Counted from the stretch's first letter, positions 1-9,737 are shown. The stretch: DNA of 64,000 nt from Rhizobiaceae bacterium (GCA_019635795.1 JAHBYV010000006.1:106877-170876); one strand, 5' to 3'. Numbers and translations: made by a program. Notes: generated by a model from the letters alone, not told the origin.

Positions 1-353
1 TGACGAAGTTTGCGCCCAAGTCGCAATACACCGCTATCGTTGACGATTGGGGTCCGTATTATGTGAGCCGTGTCAAGGCCGCTCTTGATGGCACCTGGAA
101 GCCGGAAGACCGCTGGGAGGGTCTGAAAGAAGGAGCCGTTGTCATGGCGCCTTACGCAAATCTGCCGGAAGATGTGGTGAAGGCGGCGCAGGAAACAGAG
201 GCGAAGATCAAGGGTGGCTGGAATCCGTTCACCGGCCCGATCACCAAGCAGGATGGCAGCGAGTTCCTGCCTGCAGGCGCGGTTGCCGATGACAAGACGC
301 TTCTTGGCATGAACTTCTACGTCAAAGGCGTAGACGACAAGCTGCCCCAGTAA
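1..353 (+). CDS. BMP-family ABC transporter substrate-binding protein, C-terminal part
   Basis: This is the 3' end of a gene that starts before the window; the frame is open from base 3 to a TAA at 351-353, giving about 116 residues. The segment resembles the C-terminal lobe of basic membrane protein (BMP/PnrA/Med) periplasmic binding proteins: an N-terminal DDWGPYYVSRVKAALDGTW stretch, the GLKEG turn and the terminal MNFYVKGVD block. Family members bind nucleosides or related solutes for an ABC importer. The substrate cannot be told from this fragment. A strong hairpin terminator follows 22 bases after the stop, so it is probably the last gene of its operon. Confidence 0.85.
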   Translation, partial: TKFAPKSQYTAIVDDWGPYYVSRVKAALDGTWKPEDRWEGLKEGAVVMAPYANLPEDVVKAAQETEAKIKGGWNPFTGPITKQDGSEFLPAGAVADDKTLLGMNFYVKGVDDKLPQ

Positions 354-375
354 TCGGCACGTATCGAACCAGTGG

Positions 376-404
376 AGCCCCGCCCGTTTGGCGGGGCTTT
401 TTTA
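376..404 (+). terminator. Rho-independent terminator of the BMP gene
   Basis: A perfect 9-bp stem (AGCCCCGCC at 376-384 with GGCGGGGCT at 390-398), a 5-base loop and a T tract at 398-403. It overlaps the stop codon (402-404) of the convergent acyltransferase gene. Confidence 0.9.
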
Positions 405-2330
405 TTTGGCTTGTACGCTTTGAAGGAGCTCGGTGAACGCCGGTGTAAACGAACTGGCGTAAGTCGCCGTAAGGTGATGCGAATCCCTGTATAGGATCTG
501 GCCATTGCGCGAAGCGGGGCACATATCTGCATCGCAAATCTGATCGTTAAGCTGCAGGATGCGCACGTTTCGACCTTGTAAAAAGGCTGTATCGCGAGCC
601 GCTGCGGCGGTCGCCTCGGCGCGGCTGCGTCCACATCCGTCAAGGCCAAGCGCCAGACAATCTTTGTACGATTTGTATTGCCGCGGCACATCCTCGATGA
701 CTGCAACACGAATTCCGGCCTGCTCAAACCTTTCAATCGTCTTCAGCATACCCGCGCGCCATTCCTGCTCGTAGGATTGACCCTTGAGTACGCCGTCCTT
801 GTACAGATACCCCCGATAATCGCTCAACTGTCCAAGAATAACGATGTCGGGCTTGTAGGAAATTATGTCGGCCAGCGTTTCGTCACGCCATTGGTTGCAT
901 GTTGGGTAAATTGCTTTCCTGTTGGGAATATAGATCATCGCGTCGGCCCAAGGGCAGGTTGTCTTTGTCCAAAGACGCGCCTCCCAACCATTTAGCTCGG
1001 CTGCTTTCGCAAGCGGCGTGAACCATTGCGCTGCATGGCTATCGCCGAACAACACCACTTTGTGCACCGAACCGGTCGCGCCATAGAGGCATGGCTTTGA
1101 CTCGAGTTGTGCGAACTCCAGATGGCACTTGTCTGTATAGTTCTGTCCCAGATCTTTCGTCGCGGATGCAATTGCGGCTGTGCGTTCTTGTGAACCTTCC
1201 GGCTGAGGCAATGCAGGCAGGACCGCGCTGACAGCACACACAATTGCGATGGCGAAGGCGCCCAACACAGGTATTGAGAAGCTCTTCCACGACCGCGTTT
1301 CGCTGAAATGAATTGGTCGTTCGACGAAGCTGTAAGTCAGGCTCGAAATGAGGATGATAGCTGCCAGAGCGCCAAGCATTCCGGCTATATCAAATGGCTT
1401 CCAGATTTGCCCGAACACAATTATCGGCCAATGCCAGAGATAGAGGCTGTAGGAGCGGTCGCCGATCCATCCCATCAGGCCACTGGAAAATACATTGCGC
1501 ACGGGTGCGGCCAGTCCTGTCGCGTCCAGCCCGAATATGAGTGCGGCTGAGCCAAGTGTGGGTACGAGCGCTGCAAAGCCGGGATAGGGGGTGTCGTCGT
1601 TCAGGGCAAACGCGGCGTAGATGATAAGTAACAGACCAAGCCAGGCGGACAGGCCTCGTAATTGTTCGCTGACCTTGGTGCGAATGGCAAAGTTTATGCC
1701 CAGCAGGCCGCCCAGCGCCAATTGCCAGACGCGGGTTTGCGTATGGAAAAACGCTGCCGCCTGATCCGTCTGCATTGTGTAGATCGAAGCGGCGAAGGAG
1801 CCCGCAGCAATCAATCCCAGCACAACATTGAAATGGAACCGTCGGGCGCCTCCGAGCTTGGCCACGATCAGAAGTATTATCGGCAAACCGATGTAGAACT
1901 GCTCCTCAATGCTGAGAGACCAGAAATGCAGTACCGGCCCCGGTGGATCGTCAAACCTGAAGTAATCCACCGAGCTGGCAGCGAAATGGAAATTGGATAT
2001 GAACAGCGCTGCTGAGGATACGTCTTGTGCAATTGTTGGCCAGCGATAGGGCGGCATGAGCGCCCACGCGGCAATGACAATAGCAAAGAGAGTGAGTAGT
2101 GCATTTGGCAGCAGGCGCTTGATACGGCGCGTCCAGAATGTAACCAGCCGCACTGTGCCCGTACGCTCGATCTCATTGCAGATCAATGGCGCAATCAGAA
2201 AGCCGGACAGAACAAAAAAGACGTCAACACCGACGAATCCGCCCGGCAGAAGTGGGGGATACAGATGGTATGCAATAACCATCGAGACAGCGAGGGCGCG
2301 AACGCCCTGTAGATCTGCGCGCTTTGACAT
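402..2330 (-). CDS. Acyltransferase with C-terminal SGNH domain (OafA/YrhL type)
   Basis: 642 residues. The N-terminal 350 or so form the multi-pass membrane acyltransferase-3 domain: LQGVRALAV start, the YHLYPPLLPGGFVGVDVFF segment that carries the family's conserved His, then LSIEEQFYIGLP. The last 250 form an SGNH-hydrolase-like domain with the nucleophile block LFGDSHAAQWF and the terminal DSHHLT Asp/His pair. Family knowledge: these two-domain proteins move acyl (usually acetyl) groups across the inner membrane onto periplasmic or surface polysaccharide. The target sugar is unknown. The ATG directly follows a perfect inverted repeat and has no ribosome-binding site at normal spacing, and an in-frame stop lies four codons upstream. 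Confidence 0.9.
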   Translation of the reverse strand: MSKRADLQGVRALAVSMVIAYHLYPPLLPGGFVGVDVFFVLSGFLIAPLICNEIERTGTVRLVTFWTRRIKRLLPNALLTLFAIVIAAWALMPPYRWPTIAQDVSSAALFISNFHFAASSVDYFRFDDPPGPVLHFWSLSIEEQFYIGLPIILLIVAKLGGARRFHFNVVLGLIAAGSFAASIYTMQTDQAAAFFHTQTRVWQLALGGLLGINFAIRTKVSEQLRGLSAWLGLLLIIYAAFALNDDTPYPGFAALVPTLGSAALIFGLDATGLAAPVRNVFSSGLMGWIGDRSYSLYLWHWPIIVFGQIWKPFDIAGMLGALAAIILISSLTYSFVERPIHFSETRSWKSFSIPVLGAFAIAIVCAVSAVLPALPQPEGSQERTAAIASATKDLGQNYTDKCHLEFAQLESKPCLYGATGSVHKVVLFGDSHAAQWFTPLAKAAELNGWEARLWTKTTCPWADAMIYIPNRKAIYPTCNQWRDETLADIISYKPDIVILGQLSDYRGYLYKDGVLKGQSYEQEWRAGMLKTIERFEQAGIRVAVIEDVPRQYKSYKDCLALGLDGCGRSRAEATAAAARDTAFLQGRNVRILQLNDQICDADMCPASRNGQILYRDSHHLTATYASSFTPAFTELLQSVQAK

Positions 2331-2353
2331 GACAGGTTGTTATTCAACCTGTC
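2331..2353 (-). repeat. Perfect 9-bp inverted repeat touching the acyltransferase start codon
   Basis: GACAGGTTG (2331-2339), TTATT, CAACCTGTC (2345-2353). Read on the minus strand, the hairpin ends on the base before the ATG at 2330. It could be an operator, or an RNA hairpin that limits translation. It lacks a T tract after the stem in the direction of transcription, so a simple terminator is less likely. Confidence 0.6.
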
Positions 2354-2397
2354 TGAAAAAAGAAACGCCCAAAGCGCCGGAGAGCAGAGTTCTCAAC

Positions 2398-3588
2398 CTA
2401 ATCGTTTGCTGTCACACTCAGTCCCAACGCCGTGGGCAGTGACCCGGGGTCGGCCTGACCGACCGCACCAAGCAACGCAAACGGTTGTGGGGTGGCGGGC
2501 TTCGCCCGAACCGTCAAGCTTTTCGGATTGTCCAGAAATGCGGCTACCGCGTCTGATACGTTCTTCTTGAACGCCTCGTCCTTAATTGGAGAAGATGCGA
2601 GCAGGAAGGGGATTATCGTTTTGGTTTGCTCTTTAAGCTGAGCAGGATCGGCCCCTTGCTGCTGTGCCACAAAGTTCAAAACCTTGTTTGTCAGGGAGGC
2701 GTCTTCGAACCGGACCGATGCGCCATTCAGAATTAATGCCTGAAACAGGTTGGCCATTTGAATGGCATCACTGCGCTGTTCTTCTGGCGAACCGCCTTCG
2801 CCCAATTTCTTCGAAAGAGTTTGAACCGTGTTGAGAAATTCCGGCGTATACCCCTCGAAATCTACTGTAATGCCCAGCTTTCCGGCATTGTCGATTGCCA
2901 GTTCATATCGCGAAAGATCGACACGCCCGTCCGCTGGGTTCCAGCTTCCTTCCATCTGTATATTGCCGGTGGCTTGCTGGTATCCAAGAGCTTGCAACGT
3001 GGCCCTGCTGCGCGGGTCGGGAAGGGCGCTCAGATCGGCGCTGAACTTTTCTGCTCCACCTTTGAAGCTCATCGCTCCGGCGTTTGGTGCAGTCAGGTTC
3101 ACATGAATGTTTTCTACTGAAAACACCTGCTTATCAGCATAAGCGAATGTGATGCTTTCAACCTTTGCACTATCATAGAGCATCAGGTTTGACATGTAGT
3201 CGGTGCCCGGGGCGGGCAGTGTCACGCCACTCATGTTGGCGGACGTCATTTTGAATTCGATACCCTGATCCTTGAAGGTGATAACGGGCAAGCTCATCGA
3301 GCCGATTTTGTAACCCCCTGAAACCTCTGTCACGTCTTCGAGGGTAACTGTGCCGACAGATATTTTGTCCGGCGTGCCCGGCACTCCATAATTGACGCCA
3401 TCCAGCACGATCTGGCTGCCGTTAGCCGAAACATTTGCCCAACTTAGCTCAACACCCTGATAGGCAAGCACGTCTTTCAGCCTCTGCGCTACGGCATTGG
3501 CATCCTGCGCGAAAGCGCTGCCAATCGAAAAGCAGGCCAGCGACAAAGCAATTGCAGTCGATGCAAGTGTGCGACGCGTGTGGAGCAT
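2398..3588 (-). CDS. Exported protein of unknown function
   Basis: 396 residues from the ATG at 3588. An upstream in-frame ATG at 3606 exists, but the 3588 start has AGAAGGA nine bases ahead and opens directly on a signal peptide (MLHTRRTLAST, a hydrophobic core, cleavage near SAFAQ). The mature part is rich in short beta-strand patterns (ILDGVNYG, VGTVTLEDVT, IGSMSLPVITF) and has no catalytic motif I recognise; it weakly recalls AsmA/DUF945-like periplasmic proteins, but I cannot assign it. It lies 67 bases upstream of the acyltransferase gene on the same strand, so co-transcription is possible. Likely periplasmic or outer-membrane associated (inference from the signal peptide). Confidence 0.75.
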   Translation of the reverse strand: MLHTRRTLASTAIALSLACFSIGSAFAQDANAVAQRLKDVLAYQGVELSWANVSANGSQIVLDGVNYGVPGTPDKISVGTVTLEDVTEVSGGYKIGSMSLPVITFKDQGIEFKMTSANMSGVTLPAPGTDYMSNLMLYDSAKVESITFAYADKQVFSVENIHVNLTAPNAGAMSFKGGAEKFSADLSALPDPRSRATLQALGYQQATGNIQMEGSWNPADGRVDLSRYELAIDNAGKLGITVDFEGYTPEFLNTVQTLSKKLGEGGSPEEQRSDAIQMANLFQALILNGASVRFEDASLTNKVLNFVAQQQGADPAQLKEQTKTIIPFLLASSPIKDEAFKKNVSDAVAAFLDNPKSLTVRAKPATPQPFALLGAVGQADPGSLPTALGLSVTAND

Positions 3589-3737
3589 AGTCGGGATCCT
3601 TCTCATTCCGGGCCCTTTGTCCGGTCAATTCTGGACCGAATGTGGGCGCGTGATGCGGAAATACGTTGTAGCAGCGTGATTCACAACGCCAATTCCTTCT
3701 ATTTGTGCTCGGGACTTGCCGCGAATCGCTCGCTCGG

Positions 3738-3752
3738 TTAACGCAGATTTAT
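3738..3752 (+). promoter_or_regulatory. Near-consensus CtrA-type box overlapping the parC start
   Basis: TTAA-N7-TTAT, one mismatch from TTAA-N7-TTAA. The second half overlaps the parC ATG at 3751. The site is weak, single and mismatched, so it may be chance. Confidence 0.2.
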
Positions 3753-6036
3753 GGGAAAGAGCCTTGTTCCGCCGCCACCCGACGGCGGAGATCATATTGA
3801 GCCGGTCGATCTGAAGACGGCGCTGGAAGAGCGCTACCTTGCGTATGCGCTATCCACGATCATGCATCGTGCGCTTCCGGACGTTCGCGATGGGCTCAAA
3901 CCCGTGCATCGGCGCATCATGCACGCCATGCGCCTGCTGCGATTGAACCCGGACCAGGGGTTTGCCAAATGCGCCCGCATTGTCGGCGAGGTGATGGGTA
4001 AGTTTCACCCCCATGGTGACCAGTCGATCTACGATGCGCTGGTTCGGTTGGCGCAGGATTTCTCGATGCGCTATCCGCTGGTGGACGGGCAGGGCAACTT
4101 CGGAAATATCGACGGCGATAATGCCGCCGCCATGCGCTATACGGAAGCGCGAATGACCGAGGTGGCGGCTGATCTGCTGTCCGGCATTACTGAAGACGCG
4201 GTTGATTTTCGTCCAACCTATAATGAGGAAGATGAAGAGCCGATCGTTCTGCCCGGTGCATTCCCCAATCTTCTGGCAAACGGGTCGTCCGGCATTGCTG
4301 TCGGCATGGCAACATCTATACCGCCGCATAATGCCGCTGAGCTTTGCAAGGCTGCGCTGTACCTGATCGATAATCCCGACGCGAGGGTCGAGGACCTTCT
4401 TACCCGCGAGCCGCATCCGACCGATCCGGACGAGAATATGGTGCGGGGACCGGACTTTCCGACCGGCGGCGTCATCATTGATAGTTTCGAGACCATTCTG
4501 GAAGCCTACAAGACTGGCCGAGGCGGCTTTCGTGTGCGGGCGAAATGGGAGGTAGAGGATCAGGGGCGCGGTACATATAATGTTGTAGTGACCGAGATTC
4601 CGTATGGAGTTCAGAAATCCAGGCTGGTTGAGAAAATTGCTGAGCTGTTGCTGGCGCGCAAGTTGCCGCTGCTCGACGATGTACGCGACGAAAGCGCGGA
4701 AGACATCCGTCTTGTGCTGGTGCCAAAGAGCCGTTCGGTTGAAGCTGCGATCCTCATGGAATCGCTTTTCAAGCTCACTGATCTTGAAAATCGCTTTTCG
4801 CTGAACATGAACGTGCTGTCGCGCGGGAAGGTGCCAAACGTACTTTCCCTGCGTGATGTGTTGCGGGAATGGCTCGACCACCGCCGCGACGTGTTGATCC
4901 GCCGATCAAGACACAGACTTGCCGAGATCGAGCGCCGGCTGGAGGTGCTTGCCGGTTTCCTGATCGCCTATGTGAACATCGATGAAGTTATCAGGATCAT
5001 TCGGGAAGAGGATGAGCCGAAGCAAGTGATGATGGCCAGATGGTCTCTCACCGATGTGCAGGCTGAAGCCATTCTTAATCTTCGCTTGCGGCAGTTGCGC
5101 AAGCTTGAAGAGATCGAAATCCGCAAGGAATTTGATCGTTTGAGCGAAGAAAAGAGCCAGATCGAAGCCTTGCTGGCGTCTGAAGCAAAGCAGTGGAAGA
5201 CAATTCGCTGGGAAGTTGAAAAAATCCGCGACAAATTCAGTTCGCACACCGAAATCGGCAAGCGGCGCACACAGTTTGCGCAGGCACCAGAGCATGATGA
5301 TGCGGAAATTCATCAGGCGATGGTGGAGAAAGAGCCTGTCACTGTCGTGGTGTCTGAGAAGGGCTGGTTGCGCGCCATGCGCGGGCACCTGTCCGACTAT
5401 TCTTCGCTCACATTCAAGGAAGGTGACGCTCTCAAGATCGCGTTCCATGCGCAAACCACAGACAAGATTCTCGTACTCACGACCGGTGGCAAGTTCTACA
5501 CCATCGGCGCGGATCGGCTGCCGGGCGGGCGCGGCCATGGCGAGCCAATCCGCATCATTGTGGACATGGAAAACGATCAAGACATCGTGACCGCCTTCGT
5601 GCATGACCCCAAGCGCAGATTGCTGCTAGTCTCGCACCAAGGTTACGGTTTTGTCGTTCCGGAAGCTGACGTGGTTGCCAACACCCGCAAGGGCAAGCAG
5701 GTAATGAACGTGAAATTGCCCGACGAAGCTGTGCGTTGTGTTGCAGTCGAAGGAGACCACGTCGCAATTGTCGGTGAGAATCGCAAACTGCTGGTATTTG
5801 CACTTACCGAGATTCCTGAAATGGGGCGCGGCAAAGGTGTTCGGCTCCAGCGCTACAAGGATGGCGGCACGCTGGACGTGCAGGTGTTCGAGATGGCGAA
5901 TGGTCTTTCGTGGAAAGATTCCGCAGACCGCACATTCGTCAAGAGCCGCGAAGAATTGGCTGAATGGCTGGGAAATCGCGCCTCTGCGGGCCGTATGGTC
6001 CCGAAGGGCTTCCCGCGCTCCGGAAAATTTTCCTGA
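3751..6036 (+). CDS. parC: DNA topoisomerase IV subunit A
   Basis: 761 residues. Breakage-reunion domain in the N-terminal half: KPVHRRI, the helix-4 segment [15 protein letters not shown] (residues 83-97) and the catalytic tyrosine Y130 in [11 protein letters not shown]. The C-terminal part holds beta-pinwheel repeats. ParC with ParE decatenates daughter chromosomes in the cytoplasm. It is called ParC rather than GyrA because it is short and lacks the QRRGGKG GyrA box. The residue matching the quinolone-contact serine (Ser80 of E. coli ParC) is Gln91 here, and the acidic partner is Asp95. The region before the ATG has no strong ribosome-binding site. Confidence 0.95.
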   Translation: MGKSLVPPPPDGGDHIEPVDLKTALEERYLAYALSTIMHRALPDVRDGLKPVHRRIMHAMRLLRLNPDQGFAKCARIVGEVMGKFHPHGDQSIYDALVRLAQDFSMRYPLVDGQGNFGNIDGDNAAAMRYTEARMTEVAADLLSGITEDAVDFRPTYNEEDEEPIVLPGAFPNLLANGSSGIAVGMATSIPPHNAAELCKAALYLIDNPDARVEDLLTREPHPTDPDENMVRGPDFPTGGVIIDSFETILEAYKTGRGGFRVRAKWEVEDQGRGTYNVVVTEIPYGVQKSRLVEKIAELLLARKLPLLDDVRDESAEDIRLVLVPKSRSVEAAILMESLFKLTDLENRFSLNMNVLSRGKVPNVLSLRDVLREWLDHRRDVLIRRSRHRLAEIERRLEVLAGFLIAYVNIDEVIRIIREEDEPKQVMMARWSLTDVQAEAILNLRLRQLRKLEEIEIRKEFDRLSEEKSQIEALLASEAKQWKTIRWEVEKIRDKFSSHTEIGKRRTQFAQAPEHDDAEIHQAMVEKEPVTVVVSEKGWLRAMRGHLSDYSSLTFKEGDALKIAFHAQTTDKILVLTTGGKFYTIGADRLPGGRGHGEPIRIIVDMENDQDIVTAFVHDPKRRLLLVSHQGYGFVVPEADVVANTRKGKQVMNVKLPDEAVRCVAVEGDHVAIVGENRKLLVFALTEIPEMGRGKGVRLQRYKDGGTLDVQVFEMANGLSWKDSADRTFVKSREELAEWLGNRASAGRMVPKGFPRSGKFS

Positions 6037-6126
6037 TCCGCGCTTTCTTCTGTTTGCACCCTTTCGCCGGTTGCATTTTAGGCTATTATAATATGAGGTA
6101 CACTGATCAATACAGGCGGGAGCCGA

Positions 6127-7353
6127 ATGGCACCTATTAGAAATGATAAGGAACCGAGGTTCCTGGGTACTGCGGCCCCCTCAAGGGCTGCCCTCGTATC
6201 GCCGCTCAGTCTGGCGCGCTGGCTGCTCTTCCTGATTTTTGCGGCTGGTATCTATTTCTTTCATGGCTTTCTCGTTCCGGTGCTCGCGGCGTCGGTTATC
6301 GCGTTTGCAAGCTGGCCCATTTATCGAAGGCTTTTAAAGGCGCTTGGTGGGAACCGCGCTCTCGGTGCTTCGCTGGCGATCTTTCTCATTGTCGTGGGAT
6401 TGGTCATCCCGATTTCGTATGCGGCCAGTTATGCGCTAACAGAAATAAGGGAATGGCTTGCCTGGGCGCTGGAAATGAACCGAAACGGCGCCGCAACCCC
6501 GGAATGGATCGCGCGACTGCCCGGAATCGGGGAATGGCTTGACCAACAATGGAGCGAGCATATCGGCCCTCCGGGCGCGATAGGGCACCTCATCTATCTC
6601 GTAAGCGGTGCGAACTTCGGTAATATTTACCGCGGTGTTTTGGCGGCTGGTGGAAGCGCGTTCCACGGTTTCCTGACCATGCTCTTTCTGCTGATCACGC
6701 TGTTCTTTATTTATCTCGACGGCGAGGGTTTTGTTGCCAAGATGGATCGGCTCGGCGAGCGCATTTTTCCGATGCGCTGGGAGCGCCTTTCCCGTGTCGT
6801 GCCTGCAACCATCAGCTCCACCGTGACAGGTATGACGCTTATCGCGATTGGCGAGGGGCTGGTTTTGGGCACGGCTTATTGGCTCGCTGGTGTGCCGTCG
6901 CCGGTTACGCTCGGTGTCATCACCGGCTTGATGGCGATGATCCCCGGCGGCGCTCCTTTGTCGTTCACCCTCGTTTCGCTCTACCTCGTGTCGAGCGGGT
7001 CGACATTCGCCGGTATAGCTTTGTTCCTATGGGGCTCGATTGAGCTGTTTATCGTGGACAAAACCTTACGGCCCAAGCTCGTGGGCGGCCCAATCAAACT
7101 GCCATTCTTGCCAACATTTTTCGGCTTGATCGGCGGCGTCAAGACAATGGGTCTGCTTGGCCTCTTCATCGGCCCGGTGCTGATGGCGCTGCTTGTAGCG
7201 ATCTGGCGCGAATGGCTGCGTGAACTCGAAATGATAGACGTTCGCACCGACACGCTGGTTACTGATGCAGATTTGGAGGCACCAGTCGGCGCGCCAGAGC
7301 GACCGGCCTTGACCAGGGCGGGATCGCGGCATTCGGAAATCGAGCAGGTTTAA
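6127..7353 (+). CDS. AI-2E family transporter (PerM/YdiK type)
   Basis: 408 residues with about eight membrane segments, including LLFLIFAAGIYFFHGF near residue 35, FLTMLFLLITLFFIYLDGEG near 185, and the C-terminal FIGPVLMALLVAIWREW. This arrangement is typical of the AI-2E/UPF0118 permease family, whose members include autoinducer exporters and Na+/H+ antiporters. The true substrate is unknown. The C-terminal tail (about 40 residues) is hydrophilic and cytoplasmic. It is a single gene, 90 bases after parC and convergent with the EamA permease gene. Confidence 0.85.
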   Translation: MAPIRNDKEPRFLGTAAPSRAALVSPLSLARWLLFLIFAAGIYFFHGFLVPVLAASVIAFASWPIYRRLLKALGGNRALGASLAIFLIVVGLVIPISYAASYALTEIREWLAWALEMNRNGAATPEWIARLPGIGEWLDQQWSEHIGPPGAIGHLIYLVSGANFGNIYRGVLAAGGSAFHGFLTMLFLLITLFFIYLDGEGFVAKMDRLGERIFPMRWERLSRVVPATISSTVTGMTLIAIGEGLVLGTAYWLAGVPSPVTLGVITGLMAMIPGGAPLSFTLVSLYLVSSGSTFAGIALFLWGSIELFIVDKTLRPKLVGGPIKLPFLPTFFGLIGGVKTMGLLGLFIGPVLMALLVAIWREWLRELEMIDVRTDTLVTDADLEAPVGAPERPALTRAGSRHSEIEQV

Positions 7354-7357
7354 CGGT

Positions 7358-8254
7358 TCAGGCCGGATGGCGCACAACGTTTGTTGTGCGCCGTTTGCGG
7401 CTTTCCAACATCTGCCAGATCGAGTGCGAGACGAGGGCAATAATCAGGATTGCACCGCCTATCAGGCTGTTTCGAGTGGGAACTTCGTTGAAAATCATCC
7501 ATACCCAGATCGGTGCCAGCACTGTTTCGAGCAGATAGAACATGCTCACTTCCGGCCCAGAGAGGTATTTCGGTCCGGTGGCAAGGCAGAAGAATGCAAT
7601 CGGCATTATTACCGCGCCATTGAATATGATCCACCACGGTGCGTCGATACGATAGCCGGTCTGGCTCACCATCAAAGCAGAGACGGTGAGCGGCAGCAGA
7701 ACGCCGACCAGCGACGCCATTCCCATTTCTTTGCGTGTCGAACGCGTGACGGTTATCGCGGTTGCAATGAACAGCGTTGCGATCAGACCTGCGAGATCTC
7801 CGACGAGATTGCCTGTGCCCAAGGAGTCCCAGACAATAATCAGTACGCCGAAAACCATTGCGCCCATTGCGAGCAAGGTTCCATTCTTCGGTCGCTCTTT
7901 CAGAAATATCCACGAAAGCGCAGCGGAAAAGGTGGTGTTCAGAGCGAGAATGAAGACAAGGTTGGCGGTCGAAGTGTTGAACACTCCGATAATGAAGAAG
8001 ACAGAGCTGATCCCGTAAAGTGCGGCAACCAGCAGTCCGATCTTGCCGGGAATGAGAGGCGGGGCGTTCTTGTCAAGCGCGCGCCAGATCAGCCAACCAC
8101 ATACGCCTGCCAGCAGTGTCATCGCACAGCGAACCATCAGGATAGGCCAGGCATCACCCGCCGCAAGTTTGACGAGCGGTATATCGGCGGTAATCGCCAA
8201 TCCGCCAATTGCACATAATATCAGGCCTTTGAGATGGTCATTCTGGGAGGACAA
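7358..8254 (-). CDS. EamA/DMT family transporter
   Basis: 298 residues with ten predicted membrane helices in two EamA repeats (roughly residues 8-140 and 150-285). These inner-membrane drug/metabolite transporters export or import small metabolites; the solute is not predictable. The first possible start is a TTG at 8254, since an in-frame TGA lies two codons upstream. No good ribosome-binding site is visible, so the start is less certain than the gene. Its last codons contain the hairpin at 7369-7392. Confidence 0.88.
   Translation of the reverse strand: MSSQNDHLKGLILCAIGGLAITADIPLVKLAAGDAWPILMVRCAMTLLAGVCGWLIWRALDKNAPPLIPGKIGLLVAALYGISSVFFIIGVFNTSTANLVFILALNTTFSAALSWIFLKERPKNGTLLAMGAMVFGVLIIVWDSLGTGNLVGDLAGLIATLFIATAITVTRSTRKEMGMASLVGVLLPLTVSALMVSQTGYRIDAPWWIIFNGAVIMPIAFFCLATGPKYLSGPEVSMFYLLETVLAPIWVWMIFNEVPTRNSLIGGAILIIALVSHSIWQMLESRKRRTTNVVRHPA
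7369..7392 (+). terminator. Hairpin between convergent permease genes
   Basis: A perfect 9-bp stem, GGCGCACAA (7369-7377) with TTGTGCGCC (7384-7392), 16 bases after the AI-2E stop and inside the last codons of the EamA gene. Only a short T run follows (GTTTGC), so termination is probable but not certain. Confidence 0.5.
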
Positions 8255-8334
8255 TTTTCACGCACCGCCATTAAACTGCACCGGTCTGTACGAGAGCCAG
8301 AACACTTTAACCAGAGACATGGCTGGAAATTGGT

Positions 8335-9102
8335 TCAGCCAGCGTGATCAGGGGCGGGTGTGTATCGCTCCCAGCCGCGCGGGCCGAGATGCTCTTGCGG
8401 GAGGAAGCGAGCCTTATAGCCCATCTTGCTTGAGCCATTCACCCAATATCCGAGATAGACGTAAGGCAAACCCGCAGCGCGCGCACGGCTGATGTGGTCC
8501 AATATCATGAAGGTGCCGAGCGAATCTGCATCCAGTTCAGGATTGTAGAAAGAATAAACCATCGACAGGCCATCAGACATGCGATCTGTCAGGGCAACAG
8601 CCAGAAGCTCGCCTTCTCCGCGCCCTGTGATGAAACTATCGGGACCTCGCCGCCTGTATTCGATTACCTTCGTATCAACATGCGTGTCCTCGACCATCAT
8701 GGCGTAGTCTAGCACGGTCATATCAGACATGCCGCCGCGCTTGTGCCGGGCATCGAGATACTGTCGAAACAGGGAATATTGTTCAGTTGAAGGTTCAGCG
8801 TCGTGCATCGAACCGATCAGATTGGCGTTGCGCCGCAATACACGACGCATGTTTTTTGTAGGCTCGAACTCACTTGTCAAAATGCGGACGGAAATGCAGG
8901 CGCGGCAAGATTCGCAGGCGGGTCGATACGCAATGTTCTGGGAGCGACGAAAGCCGCCCTGCGTCAGCAAATCGTTCAGCTCCGTTGCCTTGTCGCCAAC
9001 CAGATGCGTGAAGACCTTGCGCTCGAACTGGCCCTCGACATAGGGGCAGGGTGATGGCGCGGTCAGAAAAAACTGTGGCGACTGGGTCGGGTGCTGGGTC
9101 AT
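8335..9102 (-). CDS. bpt: Aspartate/glutamate leucyltransferase (arginyltransferase-like)
   Basis: 255 residues, usual family length. The N-terminal ATE domain has the cysteine cluster [11 protein letters not shown] (residues about 56-66), and the C-terminal domain has the YVLGYW-like block [18 protein letters not shown] followed by LGPRGWERY. Bpt/Ate enzymes move leucine (or arginine) from aminoacyl-tRNA onto proteins with N-terminal Asp or Glu and so mark them for ClpS/ClpAP breakdown. Leucyl transfer is inferred from bacterial Bpt members. It follows hemB and the RDD gene on the same strand, a gene order common in Rhizobiales. Confidence 0.92.
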   Translation of the reverse strand: MTQHPTQSPQFFLTAPSPCPYVEGQFERKVFTHLVGDKATELNDLLTQGGFRRSQNIAYRPACESCRACISVRILTSEFEPTKNMRRVLRRNANLIGSMHDAEPSTEQYSLFRQYLDARHKRGGMSDMTVLDYAMMVEDTHVDTKVIEYRRRGPDSFITGRGEGELLAVALTDRMSDGLSMVYSFYNPELDADSLGTFMILDHISRARAAGLPYVYLGYWVNGSSKMGYKARFLPQEHLGPRGWERYTPAPDHAG

Positions 9103-9260
9103 GTTTCTGCCAAAACTATAACGCTGACTTCAGCTTTGGTGAAGCGGTCGAAGTTCAGCCTTCGGTCCAATCGGAATTATCCGCTTGTCGAATTGGCGTG
9201 TGATATTCACCCGAGGCGAGGCATTGCAACAGATAATTGCAATACCTGCTGTTCTCTGCC

Positions 9261-9737
9261 CTAAATCCGGTCGCGCGTGACCACTGTGCCGAGCAAAAGA
9301 TCATGCACGGTACGCTTGTAGTCTGTGAACAGCGTTGCGAGCAGGATAAGCGGGGTCATTATCGAATTGCCGGCCCAGAACAGGATGGAATGAACCACGG
9401 CAGTCATGCCGTCGATTGGCGAGCCGTCCATACGCCAGATGCGTATTCCCATGACTTTCATGCCGATGGTCGCCTGATCGGGTCCGCCCAATGTGCGCCA
9501 CACATAGGTCAATGCGATAAGGAGCACGATCGGTCCGAAAATGAAGAACAGCAAAAAGCCTGCGCCGAGTGTCACAATGCCCAGCAGCACGAAGGCGACA
9601 GCGACGGCGAACACGATAGCGCCAACGATGATATAATCGATCACAAACGCCATCATGCGCCGCAAAAGCACACCGTCGAGTGCGCGTGGGTCATCAAGCA
9701 TCAGCGGCGTTGCCGTTGTGACCACATCGGTGTTCAT
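9261..9737 (-). CDS. RDD family membrane protein
   Basis: 158 residues with the RDD pattern: an Arg in LLRRMMAFVIDYI near residue 27, Asp in the first helix, three to four hydrophobic segments (FVIDYIIVGAIVFAVAVAFV; GAGFLLFFIFGPIVLLIALTYV; SILFWAGNSIMTPLILL) and a C-terminal KRTVHDLLLGTVVTRD block. RDD proteins are small inner-membrane proteins of mostly unknown transport role; some act in ion homeostasis. It sits between hemB and bpt on the same strand, with 64 bases to hemB. Confidence 0.88.
   Translation of the reverse strand: MNTDVVTTATPLMLDDPRALDGVLLRRMMAFVIDYIIVGAIVFAVAVAFVLLGIVTLGAGFLLFFIFGPIVLLIALTYVWRTLGGPDQATIGMKVMGIRIWRMDGSPIDGMTAVVHSILFWAGNSIMTPLILLATLFTDYKRTVHDLLLGTVVTRDRI

Noticed and set aside
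3850-4881. Long open frame antisense to parC
   Set aside because: It is a shadow of the parC codons, with no family similarity and no ribosome-binding site.
7367-8218. Open frame antisense to the EamA permease
   Set aside because: Low hydrophobicity, Cys/His/Arg-rich and no start signals; the minus-strand permease is clearly the gene.
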